From Ricinus communis (taxonomy: Eukaryota > Streptophyta > Magnoliopsida > Malpighiales > Euphorbiaceae), in the NCBI RefSeq assembly GCF_019578655.1, contig NC_063261.1, forward strand, positions 21,949,626-22,013,625: 64,000 nucleotides of DNA, written 5' to 3'. This document shows, one piece after another, positions 1 to 12,504 of this stretch (its first letter is position 1; each line of letters starts with the position of its first letter). The notes beneath the pieces were generated by a model, which was not told the origin of the DNA, did no database searches, and saw nothing but the letters and a program-made list of their open reading frames with translations. The translations under genes were made by a program, and so were the position numbers.

Positions 1-3000
1 AACTTCCTGCATTAAAGACATTCTATCAGTTCTGAATGCCCACAGGAATCTCATACTAACAGGACATTTGGAGCTAATATGAAAAGATCTAATTGCAAAA
101 TAAAGAAGCATAACACATGCATGCAGGAACTTTTTAGTCCCTTAAGAAAACATTGTCTCCTCAATTTCCACATATAATCACAGTTAAAGAAAGCCTATGG
201 ACTAGTAATTTCCATGTTATATAAGTTGGCAGATGACATACTAGGGAATAGGAGGTTTGGCTTCTCAGAGAAGAAAAGAAAAGGGAAGAGCTCATGCAAT
301 ACTTGAAGTTGTTAAATGGTAAAAGAAAAAATAATAAAGGCTCATTGAAAAAATCAAGCAATAAAAGAAAAGAATGCTGCATAATGAACTCAAAAGTAAT
401 AAGAGAGGTCCAGATATAACCTGTGACAAGATCCACCACATGAGCGAACAGTCATTTGCTTCTCCTCTGACAAGCTGTTATAGTATAAGCACTCAAAAAC
501 ATGGACCATAGAACCACAGTGACAAGATCGTTTCACAAGAACTTTGCAAGGGGGGCATTCCCCAGGATGACATGCAAGAGGGCAGAGATGCGCACAACTG
601 GGCTTCCTCTCCTGAAATGGATCAAAAAGAATATTACCTAGCTTACCAGTACCAAAACCTAAAAAATGATGCTGAGGTGAAATATATTAGGCACACCAAC
701 AAATATCATGGTGAAGGGTGCATAACATGCCCTAAACTCATGAGAAAAACGATATTGAAAAAGAAAAAAATCCTACCAACACGGAAATCAAAGAGAAAAA
801 CCAACAGTATAAGGTCTTAAACCTTTTCACAAGGAAGATGGCATTTTTCGCAAGGCTCACTGAGGTGTTGAACCAATGATTTTGGGGACTGGCTCTTCAA
901 AGCATGACAAGTTTTTGTACAGTAGTGATTGCCGCAAGGCAGAGGATTCCCACACAAATTATCACAGGAAAACAGTGTTCTGTCCGAGCAGACCATCTGA
1001 AATGAACAAACATAAGGAGAATAGTATATGAGTCCAAATAAAACACATTGCTTCCAATAGGAAAATAAGCAAACAAATGAACAAATGAGACCAACCATCC
1101 TCTCAGCTCCAAGGTGCTGGCCGACACAAGACCTCCAAACAAGTTCTGGGCAAGGAGGGCAGGGAGATCCTGGAGTACATTCATTTGGATGATTTGGTTT
1201 CTTTTTCTTTGGTTTCAGTGTGAATTCTGGATTAGGTGGGGGCCTTGGACCGTGACATCTAAACCATGAAACAGAAAGAATTACATGAAGGAATGATATC
1301 TGAAATTAGCCTGCAAATGAAATCACTGAGATAACAGTCACTAATTTAAAAGTACTGCAAACCTCAAGTTGCACTTATGGCCACATGGATATTCTTCTTC
1401 ACAAAGTAATCGACACGGAGGACATGCACCATAATGGCATCTGTGCGGCTGAATAAGACATTTAAAATGGCTTAAAATCCTATCCAGCAAAATATGCTAG
1501 GGATAATGAAAAATTAACAATACCTCTTTGCTACATATGAGTTACATGAGCACAGAATTCGATACCAACAATGTAATAAAAAAAAAAAAAGGCATGCTGG
1601 CACTGCTGCAAAACCAATAGTCCAACTTCTGTTTAATGCAATTCAAGTTCACAGTTATCTTTCTGTACGGTAACATGTGGAATTGTGGATTATTAGATGT
1701 GATAAAACTTGAAAGTACATATCATAATAGTTACTAACCCAAATAGATAACTAATGTGTGTGTTCAAGCACAAGGGCATGCAAATGTAATGTATGCATAT
1801 TGAAAACTGAATGCGCTGGGACACCCAATTATTTTGTGATATATGTATTTACGTGTGTATTTGAAATGCTAGAGAACTTACTATTAGGTTTAGGAACAAC
1901 CTATGGGAATGATTATCAGGTTTAGCATTCATCATGCATTCTGATATATAGATGAGTAGAACTAGAACACCAAGAAAGCTTCAGTTGAAAACATATGCCA
2001 ATAAGTATAGGAGACCAGTACTACCTTGCAATCAGAGCGATGCCTGCATAAAGGAGGTATACCACACAATTTACGACATCTAGGAGGCTTTTGGTCCATC
2101 TCAGTACCACAGGGAACCTAACAGAAAACCATAAAATATATTGATAATAAAAATAAGTAGTGGCTTTGACACACAACAAATGCAAGTGCAGGGAAACAAG
2201 TCCAATATGAGATTAAAGAATCCCTAGAACCCACGAACTATTAGTGTGAGCTACAGACCATTTTACTGAGAATACAATCTGATATACAAACATATAAAAA
2301 AGCAGGTTGCAGGATAATGTCCTATCTTAGCTTAGGATTGACCTAGACAGTATATATTGGAATGACCCAAAAATCTGTAGATCAGAATATCAGATGATCT
2401 ATATGAAGCTCTATTTAGAAATGAGCAAAAGATTCAATTAAACAAACACTTACATCAAAGTGTGTCTCACCACACGCACAAGAGATTGTAACCATTACAG
2501 GGCAAGGAGCACAGGGACCTCTGCGAGAACAAAACCAACTAACTATTAAGATATTCTACGGTTTAGAGTATTATTCATAATTCACAAGTTCTCATTCGCT
2601 AAACAATAATGATAATGAAGGAAAAAATGCCAGATGAATGCCAAAGGCCTGCAACTCATCTCTGTCATTCCACCTATAATTAAAGTCAAAGTTAGACTCA
2701 TGCATCAGCATTTAGACAATGCAAGCATACGTACCGATGGCATGGTGATGGGCATTTGTGATTCTTACATCGAAGCCTCTTACCACAAATCTGAAATTTC
2801 AAACATTTATTAACTCACAAGTACTAAAAACAGCATAAGCAAATAGGTATTGTGAGACACACCTCTGCACAAGGTGGGCAGTCCCCATCACAGCAGCGCC
2901 TTCTGCAAGCATGACGTCCACAATCTCTCATTGTTTGACACTTTCTTTCACATACCAAATCTTGATAACATGGAACCTAATCTAAATTTAGTTAAACCTT

Positions 3001-4423
3001 TCCAATTTCAACTTACACAAGCTTGATAAACAACAGTCAAAAGAAATGGAAAAGCAATGTAACGAAATCTTTCAGTTCATGATGAACTAATGATAATTGT
3101 TTCTTTTGCATCAGAAAATCATAATACATAGAAAACGTATGAAAGAAACTAATAAAGCTTAATAAATTAATATCATAACACCCATTACATAACACAGCAA
3201 TTTTAAATTTTTGCAATACATCAATTAGGCAATCCTAACAGTAAAGCAACAAAATGACTGAACTGATCGTTGTTTACCTCTTTCCTGAAGCCGCCGCATC
3301 GGCAAGACTTAGTCACCACAAGTCTACAAGTTTCAATACACTGTCCTCTATGACACCTCTCATGACACTTATGCAAACCACAACTCAACGTTTTATCACA
3401 AGTAGCACCACAAACTGGCACAACAATATCACAAGCGATTCCTTCATACACTTTCTTTCCACAAGGACAAGTCCTTTTCCCTTGAAGAGGACACTCTCCA
3501 CATTCTCCTGAGTGGCACCCTCTTTCACATACATGCTTTCCACACCCTAACATTCTCTCACAAGAATTCTCACATTTAAATTCCCTTTCGCAGCACTTCC
3601 TCTCCTCCTTTCTCCTTCCACAAAAACATCGATAAACTCCGCGATTTTCACATGGAGGACAGCAATCTCCATCATGACAAATTTTTTCACATTTATGAAT
3701 ATTGCAATCTAATAACTTGTCACATTTATTATTACATGAAAAGAACTTGAACCCACATCTTTTAACATCTTCAATTTTGCCACAAAAGCATTTAACTTTA
3801 ACTAATTTGGGGCAAGAAGGACACGGCCCAGGATGACAAAGTAACAAGCAATGATGACCGCAGTTATTTTTCAATGGTCTATTACAGATTTCACCGCAAG
3901 AATGTGGTAAAATCCATGGATTATCATGTGGGGGGTTTTCAATTTTACCACAGAAGCAGAAATAAGTTTTCGGGATTAGAGATTTGGTGTAGACTGATCT
4001 GCATTTGGGGCAATTCCAGGTGGCGGTTTCTGCGGCTCTCTCAGGGGAGATAGGGAGGCGCGTGGATGCACGGTAAGCGGAGAGATTGGAGGACTGCTGC
4101 GCCCAGGATTGTATACAGAGAAGGTGGAAAACGGCGTAGCATAAGGAAGAGCAGGACCAAGTTGGATCTGAGGGTTTGATGCGTTCGAGACAAATGAGAC
4201 ATGAAAGTGCTCCTGAGGATGATGAGGTTAAAAAAGATTGGATTTTTATGAGGTCTTGAGGCGTTGGTGATTGGGTATTATCGCTGATGTTTTTTGTGTG
4301 TGAGAAGTAGGATTTGAAAATTGAGTTTGAGAGGTCTGTGTGTTGATGGTGGTGGTTGGATTGGTCGGAATCAGAATCGGAGTCAGAGAAAGGCTGATGG
4401 TGGTTGGATGTGGAGGAGGACAT
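1..4423 (-). CDS. NFXL2: NF-X1-type zinc finger protein NFXL2-like (3' end beyond window)
   Basis: Probable nuclear zinc-finger regulator of the NF-X1 family; in Arabidopsis NFXL2 acts in stress responses and the clock. Exons I can place, all in phase: 4423-3278, 2976-2863, 2790-2735, 2520-2454, 2117-2025, 1448-1363, 1258-1096, 996-823, 611-421, and a tenth starting at 6 and leaving the window. The first exon encodes 382 residues. It has a Ser/Asp/His-rich start, a RING/PHD-like Cys-His cluster (about residues 75-141, CLICLE to CPKC), then repeated NF-X1 fingers of the form CGxHxCxxxCHxGxC. Later exons add more fingers and a basic Lys-rich stretch (KPKKKKP). About 700 residues are visible. 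The start is the first ATG of the large open exon. The last exons, where this family usually has a C-terminal membrane segment, are not in the window. Identity rests on finger order and recognisable exon ends such as CHRKL across the 421/6 junction. Confidence 0.93.
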
Positions 4424-4923
4424 GGCGGAAATTCGAAGATTCTGGAGTGAATTTTGGGGGGTAAAAGCGATGCTGTCAGCACAAAATGATCGAGGCCGGA
4501 GAAGTATAATACTAATTTAGTATATGTATTTCTGAAATCTTACATTTTAATCCTCTATATTTTTATTATGTTTTCTTCTGTAAGTTGTGGGTTATTTTAT
4601 AAAGTAAATGATTAAGGAATAAATAGAACATAACTATTTTTAGTTATGGACAAATTTTTTATTTTATTTTTACAATTTGTCATTAAAATAAATATTTGAT
4701 TTGTCTTTATTTTTTAGCTTTTATTCAATAAATTTTTAATTATAAAATTTAATATACGCCTCTTATCCAACTTTTACTTTTGAATATATGTAGTTAAAGA
4801 AATAATTACACTCTTATTGTTTTTAAAACAAGTCAAATTATATTATTATTTAGATATTCTATCCCATTAAAAGTAAAGAATTACTAACATAAAAAGAGAA
4901 AAATAGATTAAGAATAAAAATAA

Positions 4924-4954
<31 letters not shown>

Positions 4955-5697
4955 ATCATTTAATCTACTTTATTAATCAATTCCTTTTAAACAGTCAATT
5001 TATAATTTAATACAACAATAAACATAATCTAAGAATTAAAAAATATAATAAATATTTCAAAATTATAAATACTAAATGGTAAATTTTTTTATTTAACTTT
5101 AATATTTTATGGCATTATATGGCGTTAACATTATTCGGTAAAAGCTGTCTCCTTCTGTACTTACAAAAAAGGAGATATTTCTTTTCAGTTTTATTTTATA
5201 TTTTATTTTTATTTATTTAAACTATACAAAAATTATAATTAATTCAAATCTAGTTGCGGAAAAAATATTTAAATTTAATTTGATTTCTTATAGCATTGAG
5301 TTATAATAGTTCGAGTCTTTTATTATTATGATTTAAATACAAATTACTCAGATGATAGTGGCAATAATAACAGTATTAAGATCATTGAGAGAAATGAGAT
5401 CATCCTGCAGAAGAGTATACCGATGGTGCAAGTCTTATTATTTAATTGTGTTCTTATGGGGCATCAGTCATTTCCTACTTCTTTACCTTTCCCTCTGCCA
5501 TGCTGCCAGGGCACTTTGTTTTCAGAGTACGCAGAAGTATAAAAGAGATGCCCAAAAGTCTAAACTGTGTAGAGCCAGAGACTGACACAGATCAGCATCA
5601 CTTTTTACTATATTGTATGCTTATGTCTCTTCATCCTTCTATTTAAGCAGTTTTTGGATTCTGCAGGTTCTTTCAGGATAATCAGTAAGAGAGTACT
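4424..5697. other. AT-rich spacer with (TA)n microsatellite
   Basis: This is the spacer between the divergently transcribed NFXL2 gene and the first kinase copy. It is strongly AT-rich and has a pure TA dinucleotide run at about 4929-4954. Near 5555-5580 a short block (AGTCTA followed by GTGTAGAGCCAGA) resembles blocks found upstream of other members of the kinase cluster, so the last 150 bases probably belong to the promoter or 5' UTR of that copy. I see no other gene. Confidence 0.6.
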
Positions 5698-7332
5698 ATG
5701 GCTGAATCCATCTACATAAAACTGAAGAACATGATGTTGGGATGAGAATTATCCGGTGCCAAGTAGAGCAGATCACTTACAATCAGAAAGTTAGTACCAG
5801 TAGTATGTTATGAACCTAGTTGTAACAGTATGATCTTGCAAGATATTCATTTCGATTTCTAGCAGCTAAGTTTTTCCTTTTCTGAAACAGGTTACTATGC
5901 TGGAACGTGCTATCATCATCATGAACTTCATCTTTGAGATTCCATCTGCTGTTTTTGATCAGATATCCTCTGTGCATAAGCCTCAATATGCTCTTCTTAG
6001 TATGGTGATGTCTTTGGTAGTTATGATCATTTCCATCATTGATCTTGTTCACAAGGGTCGAAGGGAAAGAGTTTCTTGCATGAAGAAAGGGATGATACCT
6101 TGGTTTTATTACCCAAATCGAAATCGAAACCCTTTCGTTTCATTTATTGATATGATTGGATTAGTTTGTGCCATCATTCAATGTGTTTTTACAACAGTAG
6201 CATAACCCTTTCTGTCTAGGCATGCTGATAATCCTGTCAACCTGAATGTTTGGCCTATGATATTTGCCTTTGGTGTATTGTACTCTAGATTTTTGCAGAA
6301 ACCTGCACGGAGAAGGCCAACCCCAGTTGTAAGAGCCGAAGACATGGAAATGAATTTACTTCAGCTGCAATTGCAGATAACATCGTTTCAGGAGATCCTC
6401 CAAAAAGATTGCCAACCTCATTTGCAAGGACGGTATATGGAAAAGAATTTACTCCGGCTGAGCTTGCTGCTGCTACCAATCATTTCAAGAACAAGATCAG
6501 TTCAGGAAGCGTTGGTGCTGTTTATAAAGGGAAATTACTTGATGATCAAGAAGTGGCAATCAAGAGAAGACCCACAGGCCAACTGAGAAAATTGTCAGTC
6601 CTGTCAACACTTCACCACAAAAACTTAGTTAGGCTCATTGGTTACTGTGAAGCTGGAGACGAGAAGATTTAGTTTACGAGTACATGAAAAAACAGATCTC
6701 TCTATGACCATTTACATGACAAGAACAATACTGATAAGAAAAGTAGTCTGATAAATTCCTGGAAAAGGAGGATCAAGATTGCATTAGATGCTGCAGTAGG
6801 AATTAATTATCTTCACAATGAGTTGAACACAAATATTATCCACAGAAACATCAGGTCTTCTCACATCTTGCTTGACACGAACTGGATGGCGAGAGTTTCA
6901 GATTTTGGACCGTCACTGATAGGTCCTGAATATGAAATTTTGTGCATCGATCCTGAATTCAACAGAATACTGAATGCAAAGAGCGATGTGTACAGTTTCG
7001 GTGTGGTATTGCTGGTACTTCTGACAGGCAAGGCAGCTATATTCGAGGATATTGATAGTAGAAGAGGCCTAATAGATATAGCGAGTTTTGCAGTGCCTAA
7101 AATTCTGTCTAATGAATTATTCATGGTATTGGATCCTAGGGTCGGTCCACCTGAACAAACTGGTAACGAGGCAGAGGCCGTGGATTTAGTGGCGAAAACT
7201 GCAGTTTGTTGTATGAATTTGGAAGGGAAAAACAGGCCAACTATGTCTGATATTGCTGCTAATTTGAAACAAAGTTTTTCTTTATGCGATGGATGGTTAT
7301 TGAGGATAATCGACATTGAAGCAGGGAAGTAG
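5698..7332 (+). pseudogene. Copy A of the 4-TM/CCR-like kinase cluster, degraded
   Basis: First member of the tandem kinase cluster and clearly broken. The first exon begins with ATGGCTGAATCC, like the intact copies, but goes out of frame after about ten codons. Exon 2 starts after the acceptor at about 5890. It keeps the N-terminal hydrophobic module (AIIIMNFIFEIPSAVFDQ onward) until an in-frame TAA at 6203-6205, where other copies have Tyr. The kinase part resumes in another frame at about 6409 (EFTPAELAAATNHF). It suffers stops and frameshifts near 6670 and is open again from 6823 to 7332 with SDVYSFGVVLL, DPRV and RPTM. Here the HRD motif is HRN while DFG is present (VSDFG). It lacks any continuous reading frame over the protein, so I call it a pseudogene; expression is not excluded. 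Confidence 0.85.
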
Positions 7333-8290
7333 CAGATATCAGTCTAATGATGTTCTATAGTTAATTTACTCTCATTCTTGTAATTATGCAATATTTCTTT
7401 GGTGTTTCAGTTTCTAAATATGTTTTATCAGCTTTACAAGTTCAAGAAATCTCCACAAAACTATTCCATGGCTAAAATACATCACACACAACATACACAG
7501 TTGAATAATAATGCTTAATACCTCAGTCCATTCACGTAACAATTCAACATGGCCGATTGCAGATATTAGAATGACGTGAACGGCTTTATGTTTTCTTTTT
7601 TCCTTGGGAATTTCTGCAGTTGTACTTTGTTTTTTATGTTACTAAAAACTATGAAAAAGTTGTAGCAATTCATTTTGCGATTATGAAAATATTTAATATT
7701 TTTTATAAACTTACTATTTTTAGTATTTTTTGACTTTGCCCGGTAATTATATTTTATAATATCATAAACTTTTTTTGAAATAATTAAACTTATGAAAAAT
7801 TATTTTAATTTACAAAAAAATATAAAGATGATTATATTTTTCGAAAGAAAATAATTAGTTTCTTGATTTGAAAAATTTTATTATTTTCATAAATTTACTA
7901 TTTTTTTTGTAAATCATTGATTTTTGTAAAAATAATCATATATTTTTATAATGCCATATTTTTTTCATCTATAATAAGACTTATAAAAATTTATTTTAAT
8001 TAAAAGAAAAATACAAAGAGAATTATCATTTTTTCATCACGTAGCAACTCATCTTGAAATTACAGAAATTTTATTATCTTTTGTAAATTTACCAAAATTT
8101 CCGTAAATGTTTGATTTATAGTGGGTAGTAAAAATAAACTTGTAGAAGAATTATAAACTTTAACGTATAAGATCTAATTTATTTATAAATCAATTGTCTT
8201 CAAAATACAGGGAATTACTTTGTTTTAAAAAAAAAAACAGTAAAAGCTGTTATTATCCTGAGTTATGATGGAACTTTCATTGAAGGGGCC
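7333..8290. repeat. AT-rich spacer with about 190-bp diverged tandem repeat
   Basis: Between copy A and the next remnant the sequence is very AT-rich. From about 7662 to 8130 a unit recurs roughly every 190 bases. Starts are at about 7662 (GTAGCAATTCATTTTG), about 7856 (TTAGTTTCTTGATTTG) and about 8040 (GTAGCAACTCATCTTG), each followed by a similar TTATTATTTT-CATAAATTTAC region. The units are strongly diverged. No coding sequence is apparent. Confidence 0.45.
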
Positions 8291-8520
8291 TTGAAGGCCG
8301 GAAATGTAATTGCTAATTTGAAGCGAGGTTTGGCCAAAAGCTATCAACCATCAGAAGAGCAAGACCCTTGTGGATTAGGATAAAGAGATTGCACTCGAAG
8401 GTGTCAATTTATTGTAGCTTACTTCTGTAATCAGGACACTTTTTTTTTTGGCTAATAGCTACAGGCTTTCAGTTTCAACAGAGAAGACAGTTAATTAAGT
8501 ACAATTTCGAGGCAATTCGT
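8291..8520 (+). pseudogene. 3'-terminal remnant of a further kinase copy
   Basis: At 8300-8384 a short stretch (TGCTAATTTGAAGCGAGG then TTTGGCC) matches the C-terminal codons of the intact kinases, which read VANLERSLA. It is followed at about 8455 by the same 3' block seen after the other copies (AGCTACAGG-TTTCAGTTTC). Nothing upstream resembles the kinase core, so only the tail of a once longer copy survives. Confidence 0.6.
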
Positions 8521-8780
8521 CTGATAGATACATCTGCATTTAGAAATTCTTATGCATTAAAAACAAAGGAAGACTTGTGCCTTCAAAGTCTACAACGTGT
8601 GGAGCCAGATCCACTGCAAATCCTTTTCATTGCAGATGTCACCAGCTACTTGTTTACGTGTCCGATCTATCTTTCTTTCTATTTTCTTTTTACTATTAAA
8701 GTGCGAGAAAAAAATTAAAATGTTTTTCGGTGGTTTTGCTTCTTCTTCTTGAAGATTGATAGATAATCCAAGGAAAGAGT

Positions 8781-10344
8781 ATGGCTCAAACTGTACGAAC
8801 AAATGTTAAAGAAGATGCTAATGACAGTGAGAAGGCACGCAGTGGGGCAAATCGCGTCGGTCAGAAGGTTTGCCAACACTCCAAGCATTATGTTTTGTAT
8901 ATGATTGGTAAACTATGATCTTCCAAGATATTCAATTAGCACTTTAGCAACTAACTATCCCCTTCTGAAACAGGTTAGTTCCCTGGAAAGGACCTTCCTT
9001 GTCGTAAACTTCATATTGGAGCTTCCATCAGCAGTTTTTGATCAACTATCCTCATTGCATAGGCCCCAATTTGCACTACTTTGTTAATGTCTTTTACAGT
9101 CTTGATAATTTCCATCACTGATCTTGTTTACAAGGGTAGGAAAGAAAAAGTTACTTGGATGAAAAGGGGAATGATGCCTTGGTTTAATTACCCATATCCA
9201 AGTTCCAAGCCCTTCGGAACATTTCCTGACATTATCGGACTAGTATTGTGCAATCTTTCAATACATTCTTGCATCAATAGCATATGCCTTTTTGTTTCGG
9301 TATGCAGATAATCCTGTCAAAGTGTCTGTTTGGCCTATAATATTTGCCTTTGGTATATTATGTTCTAATTTTCAGGAAATCCTCCAGAAAATAGACAAAG
9401 CCGACGCACGAGAAGACTGAATAGAGCAGATGAATTTACTCTGGATGAGATAGCTGCTGCTACCAATGATTTCTCGTTGCAGACAAAGATTGGTAATCGG
9501 ATATTTGGGACTGTTTATAGAGGGAAACTAGCAGATGGTCGCGAAGCAGTGATAAAGAGAGGGGAGAGAGGCCAAACAAAGAAACTTTATCAAGAGAAAC
9601 AAAATGAATTTGAATCTGAACTGGAATTCCTGTTAAGGCTTCACCATAAACATTTGGTTAGGCTAATTGGGTACTGCGATAATGGGGTTGAGAAGCTTTT
9701 AGTTTTTGAGCACATAGAGAATGGATCTTTATATGACCAATTACATGTAACAATTAGTAGTATGATCAATTCTTCGAAAGTGAGGATCAAGACTGCATTA
9801 GATGCTGCTAGAGAAATCCAATATCTTATGCAGTCCCACCAGTAATCCACAGATTCATAAACTCTTCTAACATACTGCTCGACAGAGATTGGACAGCAAT
9901 AGTTTCCGAGTTTGGACTATCATTGAAGGCTCCTGAATCAGAACTTGATTACAGGCCAATAGGATCTGTTCGGTATATAGATCCTGAGTATTATTTGCGA
10001 AACATAATAACCGCTAAAAATGATGTGTGTGGTTTTGGTGTGATATTATTAGAACTTCTGACAGGCAAAATAGCTATGTTTAAGGATGATAATAATGGAG
10101 GCACATTAACATGTATAATAGATTTTGCAGCCCCTAGAATTATAGCTAGTGAATTGGTTAATATTTTGGACCCTAAGGTTAATCCTCCAAAGCTAATGAG
10201 GCAGAGGCAGTAGAGCTGATGGCATATACTGCAGTTCATTGTTTGAATTCGGAAGGGAGAAAAAGACCAGGTATGACTGATGTAGTTGCGAATTTGGAGC
10301 GAAGTTTGGCTCTGTGCATTGGTAATGAGATTAATCTGACCTAA
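8781..10344 (+). pseudogene. Copy B of the 4-TM/CCR-like kinase cluster, frameshifted
   Basis: Exon 1 (8781-8867) is an intact 29-codon exon, the same length as in the functional copies, and exon 2 starts at 8974 with VSSLERTF. The N-terminal module is broken by a frameshift at about 9083 and another at about 9245. The kinase part is open at 9418-9840 (DEFTLDEIAAATNDF, AVIKRGERG), shifts near 9835, and continues to about 10190, where it shifts again before the RPGMTD tail ending at 10344. Key catalytic positions are also lost: HRD is HRF and DFG is EFG. The order of parts is still the same as in copies C and E, so it is a decayed full-length duplicate and not a fragment. Confidence 0.88.
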
Positions 10345-10911
10345 AGCTATCGTGCATTGTTTGGATCGAAATGAACAAGAAGCATCAGAAAGCCTCAAAG
10401 CCAATACAGCTTAGTGTATATGCTCAAGCTTTTGTAGTTAGACCCTTTCTTTTACCCCCTAGCTACAGGTTTTCAGTTTCCATATAGACTTTTCAGAGTA
10501 AATGCAATACTAAAATATGTATAACTTGAGAGTTCAGATACACGATTGAATATAGAAGTATTTAATTCCTTAGTCTATTCATGATAACAATTTGCGTTGC
10601 CAATTTCAGGCGTTAGAATAATGTAAACATTATATCACAATCAAAGGTAGTTCATATGGTTCGTGGAAATCCTACTAAAAATATGATGATAATGCCTGCA
10701 TCTATTTCTTGTGGATTTACTTTAATACAAAAAACAGAACAGAACGGCCAGATATCAAACCAAATCCATTTGACTGCGATATATATTATATAGAACAGAA
10801 CGGCCACCCGTTTACTTTTCCTTCCAATGTTTGTAATCTTTCTCCCTTTCATTTGGAAAACTACTTCTGGGTTATGGTTCTGCTGGGATATTTACAATCC
10901 TTGCGAAGACT

Positions 10912-12504
10912 ATGGCTGAATCTCTCAATATTGATGTTGAAGAAGATGATTATGGCAGTGACAAGGCGCACGGCAGGGCAGTTCACTTCGATCGCAAGGT
11001 TAGAGACCAGAATGACTATGAGCTTGCAAAATAATTATTTGGTCTTCTAGCAACTGATTTTCCTCTTTTGAAACAGGTTAGTAACTTGGAAAGGGTCTTC
11101 CTTATCGCCAACTTCATCTTAGAGCTTCCATCAGCTGTTTTTGATCAGCTATCCTCAGTGCACAAGCCCCAATACGCGTTGCTAAGTATGTTTATGTCCT
11201 TCACAATCTTGACCATTTCTATCATGTATCTTGTTTACAAGGCTCAGAAAGGAGTAACTTGGATGAAGAAAGGGTGGATACCTTGGTTTTATTATCAACA
11301 TCAAAATTCCAGACCTTTTGGAACATTTCCTGACATAATTGGATTACTTTGTGCATTTTTCCAATGCATTTTTGCATCACTATCATACGCCTTGTTGTCT
11401 CGACAGGTTAATAATCCTATCAAAGTGTCTGTTTGGCCTATTATCTTTGCTTTTGGTCTATTGTATTCTAGACTGTCAGAAACTCCTCCACAAAAGAGGT
11501 CAACCCCACATGTAAGGAAATTGAATAGAGCAGTTGAATTTACTCTGGCTGAGCTTGCTGCTGGAACTGATGATTTCTCGTTACAGAACAAGCTTGGTGT
11601 AGGGCGAAGTGGAGTTGTTTACAAAGGGAAACTAGCAAATGGTAATGAAGTGGTAGTAAAGAGAGGGGAGAGAGGTCAAGAAAGGAAATTTTCTGAAGAG
11701 GAACATAGGGCTTTTGAAACTGAACTGCTATTCTTGTCAAGGCTTCACAACAAACACTTAGTTAGGCTTATTGGGTATTTCGAAGATGAGAATGAGAGGC
11801 TTTTAGTTTATGAGCTCATAAAGAATGGAGGTTTGTTTCATCATTTACATGACAAGGACAATAATGAAAAGAATAGCAGTGTGATCAATTCATGGAAAAC
11901 GAGGATCAAGATTGCATTAGATGCTGCTAGGGGAATTGAATATCTTCACAATTATGCAGTTCCACCAGTAATTCACAGAGACATCAAATCTTCCAACATA
12001 TTGCTCGATGCAAATTGGACTGCAAGAATTGCAGAGTTTGCATTATCGTTGATGGTGCCTGAATCAGAACATGGTTACAGATTGATGAAGGCAGTAGGAA
12101 CTGCTGGCTATATCGACCCCGAGTACTATGCTCTTAATATATTAACTGAAAAGAGCGATGTATATAGTTTTGGTGTGGTACTACTAGAACTTCTGACAGG
12201 CAAGAAAGTTATATTCTATGATGATAATAGTGAAGGCACACCAACAAGTGTAGTGGATTTCGCAATGCCCAGAATTTTGTCTGGCGACTTTGTTAAGGTT
12301 TTGGACCCTAGGGTCAATCCACCAGAGTTTAATGAAGAAGAGGCAGTGGAGCTGGTGGCGTATACTGCACTTCATTGTGTGAATTTAGAAGGGAGAAACA
12401 GGCCAACTATGACTGATGTAGTCGCTAATTTGGAGCGAAGTTTGGCTCTATGCATTGATAGTAGTAATGAGGATGAGATGAACATCAAGCATCAGTCTGA
12501 ATGA
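10912..12504 (+). CDS. Four-TM-module receptor-like (pseudo)kinase, CCR/CRINKLY4-related kinase domain, copy C
   Basis: Two exons, 10912-10998 and 11077-12504, joined in phase 0, give 504 residues. Exon 1 encodes a short acidic start (MAESLNIDVEEDD). Residues about 34-160 hold four hydrophobic segments separated by polar loops, with IPWFYY and PFGTFPDIIG in the long loop. A basic linker follows, then a Ser/Thr-kinase fold of the CCR3/CCR4 class: glycine loop LGVGRSGVVYKG, Lys224 in VVVK, HRD at 329-331, SDVYSFGVVLLELLTG, NRPTMTDVVANLE. The DFG motif is EFA (349-351), so the Mg-binding Asp is absent and activity is doubtful. There is no signal peptide and no extracellular CRINKLY4-type repeat domain. 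With four membrane passes, both ends would be cytosolic. The role is unknown; a membrane-tethered signalling scaffold is inference. It is the first intact member of a tandem array. Confidence 0.9.

Noticed and set aside
572..820. 82-codon frame on the forward strand
   Set aside because: It overlaps NFXL2 exon 9 and an intron on the other strand, and its composition is Lys-rich without any domain.
5352..5646. Two overlapping frames upstream of copy A
   Set aside because: They overlap sequence similar to the upstream flanks of other copies, and show no domain or conserved frame.
6861..7316. 151-codon frame on the reverse strand in copy A
   Set aside because: It is the antisense shadow of the kinase C-lobe; similar shadows occur opposite copies B, C and E.
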